From positions 1-64,000 of the forward strand of contig SGPM01000044.1 in NCBI GenBank assembly GCA_004802725.1: a stretch of 64,000 bases of DNA, read 5' to 3'. The notes under the pieces were generated by a model. The model did no database searches, had not been told where the DNA came from, and worked only from the letters and a program-made list of their open reading frames with translations. How positions within the stretch are numbered: position 1 is the stretch's first letter; each line of letters starts with the position of its first letter. The stretch comes from Antrodiella citrinella. Lineage: Eukaryota; Basidiomycota; Agaricomycetes; Polyporales; Steccherinaceae. The position numbers and the translations under genes are program-made. Positions 49,183 through 59,495 of the stretch are shown in pieces.

Positions 49183-51029
49183 ATGACTGTCTCCCACGCC
49201 GTCCTCGCCACTGTCCTTTGTGCAGTGACTTTAGTGTCGTCTGCACCGAACGCTCACCCTCTCAGCCCCGTCACCCTCCCTGTCGAAGCGTTCTCCCCGC
49301 TGATCGCACAGAAAGTCCTTGCCACGGCCAATACACTCCTATCTCCTGCTCAATACCCTCAGTATACCGACCGCATCGAGGGAACCTGGCAGTGGTTCTC
49401 TCCAGATACATGGACGACCGGGTTCTTCCCTTCTACCCTGTACGCGCTCAACGCTCGCAGCACACTGTGCAGCAAGGATTCTGGCAACCTCAAGGAGACC
49501 GATTGGCTTGAGCTCGGACGGACGTGGAGTGCAGCGGAGGTCCCGCTGGAAACCCACACCGGTGTAGGCCACGACGTCGGGTTTCTGAGCTATCCATTCA
49601 TGGACGAATTAGTTGTGTACGTCTCTCCCTGCTGCGTATCTGCTATGTGTTCTTATGTTTAATCGTGCGGAACAGGAACACGCACAATGCAACTGCTGTC
49701 ACTGCTGTGAACAACTTTGCGAAGGAGCTCGCGGCGCGGTTCAGCCCCATCGTGGGCTGCACGCGTAGTTGGGACTCGGCGGACCCGACTGACTTCCAGG
49801 TGAGCCGTCCGACGCGTGTAGTGCTCGAGAGCAGTGTCTGACACGTAGTTTAGGTCATCATCGACAACATGATGAACCTACAGGTAGGAGATACGCGTCT
49901 CTTCACGCCATGACGGTGCTCACGTTCGTAATAGGTCCTCTTCGCATCCGCAGATCTGAATGGCAACGACACTCTTCGTCAAATCGCCATCTCGCACGCG
50001 AGGAAGACGGCGATCAACCATATACGTCCTGACGGTACGTGCCACAGGATGTACTTTTGCGTCGCTCGTAGGTTGATTACATTGTGTAGGTGGGTCGTTC
50101 CATGTGGTGGACTACAACTCTACTACTGGCAAGGTGATTGACCGAAGAACGTCTCAGGGATACGCTAACAACAGGTACGACGCCCCGATGTTCTCTTTAC
50201 TTCGTGGTTCTGACTTGCTTTTACAGCACCTGGAGTCGCGGACAAGCGTGGGGTATCTATGGCTTCGCCAACAGTTCGTCGTTCTCTTGTCAAGTGTTCA
50301 CTATCATTCACATGCCACGTTATTGCGCAGTGTACAAACAGACCAACCTCTCCGAGTTCCTCCAAGTCTCCCGGCACATGGCAGCTTACTTCCTCGATCA
50401 CTTGCCGAAGGACGGGATCGTTCCATGGTACGTGTCTCACCGTTGTGGATTCATGTAGCTTATTATTGCACGTGCGCAGGGACTTCAACGCGCCCTTGAG
50501 CCCGCCGCGCCCCGCCGACACTTCCGCCGCCACGATCGCCTCCATGGCCTTCCTCCTCCTCGCACAGCAAGAGCTCGCCCAGCAACCCACGAATACCACC
50601 GGGGCGAATCTGTACGTTGACGCTGCTGTGAGAGTGCGTGTCCTACTCACATGTCGTACTCATCAAATCACTGACGAATAACGACGAAACAGCTGTTGCA
50701 GACGACGACCGCGTTGGCTTGGAAGCCGTCCTGGCGGAGCTTGCTGTCGAACGGGACAGTGAACAACCCCGCGCAGAACAACCTCACAGGGATCGTCTAC
50801 GGTACGTCTGTTTTTTTTTGATCCCACGTTCCGATGTGGCGCGGTGCTTTTGGCTGCCACCCATGCGCGTTCCCGCCGTTCCGCTTCCCCGACTCGCCCT
50901 TGTTCCTTCTCGCCACTTTCGTTTGTGCTTACCCTGACGAGACGCTCACCCATGGGAACGTTTGCAGGTGATTATTATTACATCCGCGCGGCGAACGAAC
51001 TGGTCTCCATGGGCCTCACGACCTGCTGA
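49183..51029 (+). CDS. Secreted unsaturated glucuronyl hydrolase, GH88
   Basis: Ten exons: 49183-49616, 49676-49799, 49854-49883 (30 bases), 49935-50034, 50090-50174, 50227-50273, 50331-50427, 50480-50633, 50693-50801, 50968-51029; 413 residues, phases consistent. A signal peptide covers about residues 1-20 (SHAVLATVLCAVTLVSSA). GH88 landmarks are TWTTGFFPSTLYALN, THTGVGHDVGFLSYPFM, SHARKTAINHIRPDGGSFHV with VVDYN at 235-239, and QGYANNSTWSRGQAWGIYGF around 250-270. In the family, Asp residues next to these segments hydrate the unsaturated uronic acid left by polysaccharide lyases. Several N-glycosylation sequons are present. It probably acts outside the cell on plant or host glycans; the substrate is not shown. 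Confidence 0.9.
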
Positions 51030-52439
51030 AGCTCGCGCCTCTCACGACCTCAGTCTCACAGTTCTTTTCTATCTTTGGGCTGTCATGTCGTTATTTATTC
51101 CTCCTCTATGTATGTTTTACGACAGCGATACGCACGAACCGACGACGACAAAACACACGTGATACCTCTTTATGTACAAGGAAGTGACAAGGATCGTGGC
51201 AATGTCGCGGCGATGCTCCACATTGGACACACAGTCACCGAGGAGAGCAACCCTGAAGCAGGCATTTCCGTGCACATTCCAAATGCGCAATCGCTTCGAG
51301 CCAACCCAAAAATTTGCGAAAATTCGGCGGTCAGGTTTAACGGACGCAATCAGAAGCGGCGCGCGCACGACAACTAAGTTCAAGAACTCGGTCTCTGAGA
51401 CTCGTAACAGACCGATGGGCATGATAAGATGTGACGGCTGGAAGATTGATACGTGATACGAGCAGCGCCAGGGCGTTGTGGGTCCCTTGTATGCGATAGA
51501 TCGTGGCTGAGAGCAGTACGTACAGCCAGTGCTGATAGATTGCAAGGATGAGCAGTCAACTGCGGAGGCGAGCGGTGCACATGATCTTCTTCGTGCACTG
51601 ATGAACGTCAACCGTGAGTACGCCAGATAGACAAGGGGCAACTCGGAAGGTCAGAGAACGCGAGGGAGTTGATGTCCCCACCAGATGAGTGTCGCATTGC
51701 CTGAAATGGGGGGAACAAGGCAGGGAGCCCTTGACAAAAGCACTCCTTTTGTACTGCGGATGTTCAATGTTAGCCCCCATTGTTAGGACCGACCAGAGAG
51801 ACGCTGAAAGCAGTGAGAAAATTGGATTGCCCAGCGTCTTTTCTGAGACTTTTCAGTTCCAGCGTAGGGATCGTCGTGAAGATGGATGGATGTGATTGAA
51901 GAGAGAAGGGACTCAAGGAGGTCTATCGATGGCATGAGCAGGAGGCGTCAACGCTGCCTTGCTGGCAACGTCGTGGGGAGAACGCCGCATGGCTCGGCCA
52001 ACCCCAAACGCTCAGATGTGGCGGCTCGTTCCCATGAGAAATGGGGAGCTCCGGCCGAGACGAGCTGGGCAGCGACGGCTCCCATACCATGAGACGCAGC
52101 AGCAGCAGCAGAAAGGAGTGACGACAACAACGACCGAAAGTGCGACGAGGAGAACATCGTCGTCGCTGTGGACGACGACGACGGGAAGTGGCCAGGGGGA
52201 GCGGATGATGGGGGTTGGATGTGAAACGGTGATGTGACTGATTTGTCAGCCGAGAGGAGCAATTTTCAGAGCGGAGTTTGAACCCGATACATATATAAGA
52301 GCGAGGGGTCTCAGGCTGCTGATTCCTTCCTCCCCTCTCCCACTCTCCCACGGTTGTTCCCACGGTCGGCTGTGGCGCATTTTTTCTACTTTTTCACGAA
52401 ACTCATACACCTGCACCCACATCTCTCGCAATTATTATT
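51030..52439. other. Intergenic, TBP promoter
   Basis: No gene supported. A short CAG repeat lies near 52096-52112. The last 200 bases are the TBP promoter and leader, with a T-rich leader and ttattatta just before the ATG. Confidence 0.4.
52292..52299 (+). promoter_or_regulatory. TATA box of the TBP gene
   Basis: TATATAAG, 148 bases upstream of the TBP start codon, in otherwise GC-balanced sequence. Confidence 0.5.
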
Positions 52440-53566
52440 ATGTCTCTTCTTCCTGCTCGTCAAGTCACGTTCGGTCGTGCTGCGCCTCCGGTGGCCTCGC
52501 AGCAACACCAGTACCAACCCCAGCCGTACCAGCAGCAATCACAACCTCAGCAGCAGCAGGCAAACAGCCTCGCGTTGCCTTATGGCAGTGCTCCCTACCT
52601 TCCTGGACCATCTAGCCTCGCTTTGCCTGGTCCAGTACCCGCATCTTCCTATCCCTCGTCCCAACCGCAGCTGAGCCAGCCCAGCCAGTCACAAACCCTC
52701 GTGAACAGCTCCCAACCTCAGTCGCTCCCCGGACCCTCTACTCCCGGACCTTCTGCCGTCCCCGCTACTCCTGCACCTCTCACGCTCGAGCAGCAGCACA
52801 TCACCGCCGTCGAGGGCATCGTCCCGACGCTTCAAAACATCGTCGCGACGGTCAACCTCGACTGTCGTCTGGACTTGAAGACGATCGCTCTGCACGCACG
52901 GAATGCCGAGTACAATCCCAAGGTTTGTAGCTTTTCTCTACTCATCGTGTGATGGCCGGGACTTCTATATTCTCGTCATCGCACTTTTCTAGCGTTTCGC
53001 GGCGGTCATCATGCGTATCCGCGACCCCAAGACCACCGCACTCATCTTCGCGTCGGGCAAGATGGTCGTCACCGGTGCCAAGTCCGAGGACGACTCTCGT
53101 CTCGCATCACGCAAGTACGCGCGTATCGTGCAGAAGCTCGGATTTGACGCCAAGTTCTCTGAATTCAAGATTCAGAACATTGTCGGCTCGTGTGACGTCA
53201 AGTTCCCGATTCGTCTTGAGGGTCTTGCGTACAGTCACGGACAGTTCAGCAGCTACGAGCCTGAGGTATGTCGTGACTCTTTTGTTGTTCATCCTCGTTG
53301 CTTACCGCAGTTCACTTTAGTTGTTCCCTGGTTTGATCTACCGCATGATCAAGCCTAAGGTCGTACTCCTTATCTTCGTGTCGGGGAAAATTGTACTCAC
53401 TGGCGCGAAGGTAATGCTTCCTCGCCGTAGCGATGCTATGCATCGTTCAGACATTGGTTACTGACACGGTTACATTTTTGCATCGCCTTTTCGTTAGGTT
53501 CGAGAGGAGATTTACACAGCGTTCAACACGATTTACACGGTGCTTTGCGAGTTCCGCAAGCCCTGA
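52440..53566 (+). CDS. TBP: TATA-binding protein
   Basis: Exons 52440-52922, 52993-53265, 53321-53410 and 53498-53566; 304 residues. The first 120 or so residues are a Gln/Pro/Ser-rich tail ([17 protein letters not shown]), followed by the saddle core: [61 protein letters not shown] and [17 protein letters not shown] for repeat one; [40 protein letters not shown] and [20 protein letters not shown] for repeat two. The DNA-intercalating phenylalanine positions are present. TBP nucleates transcription by all three nuclear polymerases within TFIID, SL1-like and TFIIIB complexes. The low-complexity N-terminus is longer than in yeasts. Confidence 0.97.
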
Positions 53567-54427
53567 GCTCGCTTTCATCGTCGCTATCTCCACCACCGTT
53601 CTCCACCTCGTCGACTCGGCCTACGTGTCATCTTGGCACGAGTTGGAGGCGGTTGGGGAAGCAGCTTTTCACTGGCCTCGATAGATCATTCTTTTTTCAT
53701 GATCGTTCAGCAACCAGACCAAATTAGAAAAATGTGAAAGAAGGCGGGTGTCTCTTGCACGAGGAGCGGACGTAGTGCACGAAGCTTCTCATTTCTCCTT
53801 AACCCGTTCTTATACACTTCACCGATATCCCCTACCTCTCCGTGATCATCATTGTTTCTTTTCTCCTTCTCATTGCCGTCTCCACACCACCGTTTACCAC
53901 GCACCATGGACCTCCGTCGTCGTCTCCATCAGGGTTATGGGTTTCAGTTTATGGACATCTGGTCGTGGGGGTGGGATGCGAGCGAAAGGTTCATGAGGGG
54001 AGGAAGAGGGTTTTTTCACTTTGACTCTAACTACACTCAAATTACACTAAATTCTTTCTACGACGTATCGTATACTCTCTGCCTCCTTATTTTGTTCTGT
54101 GCTTATTCCATTTTGTAGTCCATTGTACAATAAAACGCAGTTTACACTTCTCCTTCGTCCACGCGTGCAGCAATGGCGACAGTTGTTGCAATGGCAGATG
54201 TGATCTCGCGTCCCGAATACTCTTCAGCATACAGGTCGTCCGCGTCAATCGTCGTACATAGAGTAATGTAGAGCAATGCGACTCTACCTTTTCAGCAGCG
54301 CTGCGGGGTACGGGAATATCGCGAACATCACATCATGCACGACACGGGCTCGGATCGAACAGAGCATACCAAGCGTATTGTATTAGTCTATGTGGAAATT
54401 GAATTTCTCGGGACCGACCACCTTCGT
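53567..54427. other. Convergent 3' flanks, no gene
   Basis: 861 bases between TBP (plus) and the alpha/beta hydrolase (minus). Pyrimidine-rich frames only. Confidence 0.4.
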
Positions 54428-55922
54428 CTACAATTCTGCGATCCAGTCGTGAATGACGCGGTACGACTCCGGCGCGCTGAAATGTGCATGCAGACAATGC
54501 CCCGTTTGTGGAGGTATGTATGTTTGGAAATTGACCACGTTCGGGAAGAAGGTACGGGCGAGGTCTACGAGGTTAGAATATCCATTCAGTGATTGGTAGC
54601 AGTTCCCGTCACATTCGGACCTGAACCGTGAAGTAAGTCGTCGATGCTGTGATATATGGGAAGAGAGATACACACATATCCTTGTCCGCGGTGACGATGA
54701 GGAGGGGTGCGGTAAAGTTCGGAACGACTGTTGAAAGAGTTTGGCCGAGCGTGAGGACTTCACCGACAGTTATGACGCCTCTGTGTTCGAGTAAAAAGTC
54801 AAGAGCCGCTGTGTCGTGCATTCAGCACTAGCTCTCCTGACGTCGGAGGAGGGACAGGGCTTACACTGCGGAAAGTCGGGAAAATGGAAGAAGGCTTGGT
54901 GGAGATTTATGGAACTCTCTGGAGTCGTATAAGAGTTGCTCAAAGAACCTGATTTCGGCAGACGTGAGTTGCGAAATTTGACACTCTAAGCTGCAAAACG
55001 AACCAAACGCCGTACGATTGACTTGCGACGCTATGGCGAAAGCAAGCGATGCAGTCACTGTCGGTGTAGCTTGTGTGTCCATAGTGAAACCGGTCAGAAC
55101 TAGCGCATCAAAGACATTGGCGTTAATCGCTATCAGATTAGCGAGGATATTGCTGCAGGAGTGTGTTCAGCAACGTCCTTAAAAATGTCGCAAGATGCTG
55201 ACCTGCCATATGAATGTCCGACGCCAACCATGCGCTTGAAGGAGAAGCCCTCGACTCCAGTGTTACGCAGGAACGAAATGAGAGCCTCCACGACGGCAAT
55301 ATGCACCGACATCTGGACTTCCTTGATACCGTCAGGTTTGTCTGATTTGCCGTTTCCTGTCACGCAGAAGAATTTCAGCCTAGTTCGACGAAGAAAACAA
55401 GGCACTCACCTAGCCTGTCAAACACGAAAATCGCATTCCCAGCGTTGATGCTTGCCTCGACATAATTCAGGTCTGAACCGGGACCATTAATATACCAGTA
55501 AGTATGGTCGAGGGTCAGTCTGTGCGAAAAGATTGAGTGGGCATGCTCCGAGCAGCGTGCGCAGATACATACCCGTGCACGGTAAATTCCAAGACGCCAG
55601 TTCCGGTGGTGTTCCAGCCATTCGGGACAAAGAGTTCTGCGTAAATATTGTACGAAGCTACGAGAGGGACGGTACCGATCTGGAGGGCGGATAGGTTAGA
55701 GGTTGCGCTGAAAGCCTCCTGTATGAGTCCTGTGAGCTGCGTTTGGTTCTGCGGCGTATCGTAGGCAAATGTGGCCGTGTCGGTGGACACATGAACGGGA
55801 ATGGTGAGTTCAATACGATGGTACGGTGATGAGATGAAACTGGCTGCATATGCCCGTCGTATCACTAGCGGTGTGAATAAGGAAACGACGAAGACAGCCA
55901 GGAGGGCTTGGAACAGAGCCAT
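54428..55922 (-). CDS. Secreted alpha/beta hydrolase
   Basis: Seven exons on the minus strand: 55922-55573, 55519-55410, 55356-55203, 55152-55004, 54948-54865, 54808-54676, 54620-54428; 390 residues. A signal peptide precedes about residue 27 (LLAVFVVSLFTPLVIRRAYA). The fold is shown by strand-turn FVFDRLGNGKSDKPDG, the nucleophile elbow GVGHSYGS with Ser202, the acid region APLLIVTADKD (Asp324 or Asp326), and the histidine segment QTGHCLHAHFSA (His368 most likely). The exon 4/5 junction gives SLSNSYTTPESS, which reads better than the open frame running through that 55-base intron. Several Asn-X-Ser/Thr sequons support secretion. The substrate is unknown; esterase or lipase activity is the usual guess. 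Confidence 0.85.
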
Positions 55923-55962
55923 GTTGATCACAACTTGGAGTCGGGGTAGTTCGCCTCTGCGA

Positions 55963-55969
55963 TTTTATA
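55963..55969 (-). promoter_or_regulatory. TATA box of the alpha/beta hydrolase gene
   Basis: TATAAAA on the minus strand only about 40 bases upstream of the ATG, implying a very short leader. Confidence 0.4.
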
Positions 55970-58341
55970 CGTCCATATCCTAGGCTGTGAAGAATGCGGA
56001 ATCAACATAAGGCCGTCTATAGAAGAAGAAATGGACCCTCACCTATGATAATCTTTTTGTCTTGTGACCTGAACGCCCTCAGGTTCGCCGGAGAGTGGCA
56101 CTCGCCGACGATCCCTGCATTCTTGCCAGCGATTTTGCACACCACAGCCAGCCACGACGACAAGTAGACACGAGTAGGATCGCAAAGTGGACATGCAAGT
56201 TCATCATCATCAGGAAAACGCTCTGCTAGTGTAGGAGCTGAGAGTGTATGTGTAGTGAGATGAAACCTTGGTAGAAAGCGGGAAGTTCAGTAGCATATAT
56301 AGTGTTGTTTAGACTGTGTAATGTCGGATTTCTACCTGTCCTAGAAAAGATTAGTATGGACTCTACCGGAAGCTAGATCGAGTAAACAAAGCAATCAGAC
56401 ATCTTACTGTAACATTGAGTTGCAACATCTAGTAAGTGGCTGTACGGTAGGAGTACAGTAGGGTGTACTGAACTCTCCGATTCCAGATCTCTCTCCGAGA
56501 AATGGGTTTCGTTATAACATTATATTTGTTCATCAGCAACACAGCACACACACCACAGTACAGTATACAAACTAGCAGTACCAATTGTTGCAGATTACTG
56601 ACGGTGACAGCCTGGACTTGCCCACGACAAGACCGGAAAGTTGAAACTTGGAGTCTTGGACACACGTCACGGTGGGGCCGTCGTGGGCCGTGGCACAGGG
56701 GTTTGAATGGCTCCGGCTCTAGAGTTACACCTACCGCGGGGAGAGTACGTGAGCTGTAATAATGACCTTCGAGGATAGATATTAAGTATGCGGGGTTCAA
56801 CAAAAAGCGGTGTGAAGAGGTCGTACTAGTAGTGCAAAGTCCAACTGGCACTCGCATCGAGCGCTTGCCGAAGCTGTCGGAGATCGAACGACGAAGGCGT
56901 AATCATGATTCATATTTAGGCTCCGATTAATTCTCCATCAACGTGCGCGACGCGCGTTGTTCTTCACCTTTTTTTTTACAACCATATCCCATGCTTCACA
57001 ACCATCGCTTCCCGCTCTGCCTTTATCCTTCGGTTCCCCAAACAGTCATTCGCTCAGTTCTGTGGCCGCCACTGTTTCGGTGTCTCACAACATGACCCCG
57101 CTTGTTGTGTGTATGTAGTATATTTCGCTGCGAGGTTGATGCAGCCTGTGGCTTGGGTTTCAAAGTTCACCCGCGGGCTCAGTTTGGTACGTGGTATGTG
57201 TGTTTCTTTTAGTCTTTGCGTTGTTGACAGTTCAAATACAGTGCACACATCTTTTACCTCAGCTGCGCTGTAGTTGTGGATTGCGATTCGTGATCACTAC
57301 ATGCTGATGGAGCCATATCACAATCATCGGGGTCAGGTGAGTTCGTACAATGCCATGTTTCATTTTACTTTGCTCAATTCTCTCTGCAGGGTACACCCTT
57401 GGTCCCTTGTTGATCATCTAACCAAATACAGTGCAACCTCACCGGGGAGGAGTTGGGTAACAATCGCGCAACAGGTTGACGTGGCCCAAGACTCGGAGTC
57501 CCAGCACTTGCTTGATCTGGCTGACGCGACTCTCGGGTACCTACGACAGTTTGCGTACGATAGTTCCCATTTTATCACCATGTATTGTACTGTTGTCATA
57601 CCACCTCAATATACCCTTTTTATATGTAACTTTTGATGGTTGAACTGCTCTACTGCAACTACAGTAATCGTGTTGCATCTGTAGCGTGCAGCTACTATTT
57701 GTGATCTAGTGCTCTGTAGTGTCCTGTAGACCTCGCGGCTGCCTACAGAGCATTACGTTATGACCGCTGACACCTAAATATCACCACGTAAAGGGGACCT
57801 ATCGAAACAGCTACAGAAGCAACCAAAGCTACATAGCGCTATCGAGGTACGAGACTTTTTCCTGATGTCATGATGTCACAGTTACCTTAAACTACTGAGC
57901 GAATCGCAGCTCAGAGCGGTAACAACATGCCATAGTAGCACCACGCATTATATGTGGACTGACAGCATTCAAAATTACGAAAGTTTGAGGGACAAGTGTG
58001 GCAGTCGTGATCGCAGCCTTCCCCTCGGCTATCGCGACTGTAAACGCGAGCACTTTGACCACGAGAGATACCCAGGATCTTAGCATGGGTACTGTGGAAC
58101 CCCTTTGATGTCTTTTTATTGCCGCAGTGACCTGCCACGGATCCGGATCCAGACTCAGCTACAGCCTGAGGGACGGCCTTCGAAACGCATATGAGAACGG
58201 CGGCACCAGTGTCAACTGCCATGGCCGGGTTCGACGGTCTCGGGTGAGGGGGATGTTGAAAGTGGTGCAACAAATGGGCATTATTCAGAAGTAGAGTAAG
58301 AAGGGAGCTGTCGAGGTTCCAGGTTTATTCAGGCGCTGAGA
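55970..58341. other. 2.4-kb intergenic region, no gene supported
   Basis: Two weak candidates only. A small plus-strand transcript may span 57274-57640 with an intron gtgagt...ctctgcag (about 57337-57390). On the minus strand at 58086-57892 a 64-codon frame starts with a hydrophobic, signal-like segment (WVSLVVKVLAFTVAIAEG). Neither has a known family. Confidence 0.35.
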
Positions 58342-59250
58342 ATGTTTGGTCCAGTAATCTACTCACACTATCATGCGCTGGAGGAGTTGTCCGTCGCATG
58401 TTGCGAGCAACTGAGCGGTTTGCTCGAAGCTCCCAAGGATCCCATATGCATGGCTTCACTCCGGTCTCTCACGCTGGAGCTCATGTCACCAGATCTTGCC
58501 GCGGTAATCCTCTCGTCCATCGCCACCCCAAAAGACATGCCCAGGTTGCATATTACATGCAGACTCGACGATCAGTCGAAAAAATAGGATCGCCTTCTCA
58601 AACTACCTCGCTGTCTTCCGTGTATGGGCAACCTCACCTGCCTGGAAATACACTCGAATCGCTCATTTTTGAAAGGCACATACTCCGACCTCGGCCCAGA
58701 CCTCCATCTCGGGTTTTATAGTGATATGTTCGTGGATAACGCTGTCGCGGATACTTTCTCTCTTCCCCTCCAGCACTACGCGATGCCGCACCTCGTTCAG
58801 GTCGACATAAACGTGTTTCCTAATCATCGTTTGACCGAGCGCATTGCGCCCTTTCTCCGACGTCAGTCGAAACTCATCACGTTCCGCTTGGGATCATTCG
58901 CACACCGCACAGACTTGCCTCTCTGCTTGCAAAATGACCCTCTCTTCGCCATATCTATCTTGGTGAGATGATATTTTTTTCCCATAGATTTGGAAACTCT
59001 TCGTCGGGCCTACTTCCCCGGCTGGTCTTCTACGATTCCTCTGCCAGTGGTCGAAGCTGGATCGGAAGGAGCGCAAGCGTCTAGATCTGTCAAAAGAGGA
59101 GCATTCGTCCAGACAGTGAACGGATTGACAAGGAAACTTTGGCTTGGTGTACAGACGATCCTCATACTTGAGCGGCCGTTCAAACTCTTCACTACGAAGA
59201 AGATTGTCTGGGGCGAGATGACAGGCGAGGAAGGTAGCCTGACCGTGTAG
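58342..59250 (+). pseudogene. F-box family copy 6, 3' fragment with two in-frame stops
   Basis: Only the leucine-rich C-terminal half is present: HALEELSVACCEQLSGL, LRSLTLELMSPDLAAVILSS, then RLLKLPRCLPCMGNLTCLEI and DLETLRRAYFPGWSSTIP. All segments are in the same reading frame. The frame is interrupted by TAG at 58585-58587 and TGA at 58969-58971. The F-box half and N-terminus are missing upstream. It is closest in wording to copy 5 (SLRSLTLEL, CCE) rather than copies 1-3. A 5'-truncated relic, probably quite young since no frameshift has accumulated. Confidence 0.75.
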
Positions 59251-59495
59251 GCGATGTGTTCATGCCTCGAATACATTGTCTCAATATCTTATGTAAACGT
59301 CTATATCCAAATATTTGAGCCTGAATATCCAGAGAGATCATGTAGTTTGACTCGAGACTCGAGTGATCTCAGCTGATAAAGTGGACGGGTTGAAGTTTTT
59401 ACGACATCGCACCATCTCTGCGATCTGCTTCGAGAGTGAAAGAAGATGCTCTGATATAAATATTGACAGCACCATAAAAACATCTTGTCGTATTG

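Noticed and set aside
52096..52112. CAG repeat as a coding poly-Gln tract
   Set aside because: It lies outside any supported exon, about 330 bases upstream of the TBP start; a simple repeat only.
54861..55082. The open frame reading SLECQISQLTSAEIRFF in the alpha/beta hydrolase
   Set aside because: It runs through a 55-base intron; splicing 55004 to 54948 gives a better-fitting sequence and the only phase that joins the next exon.
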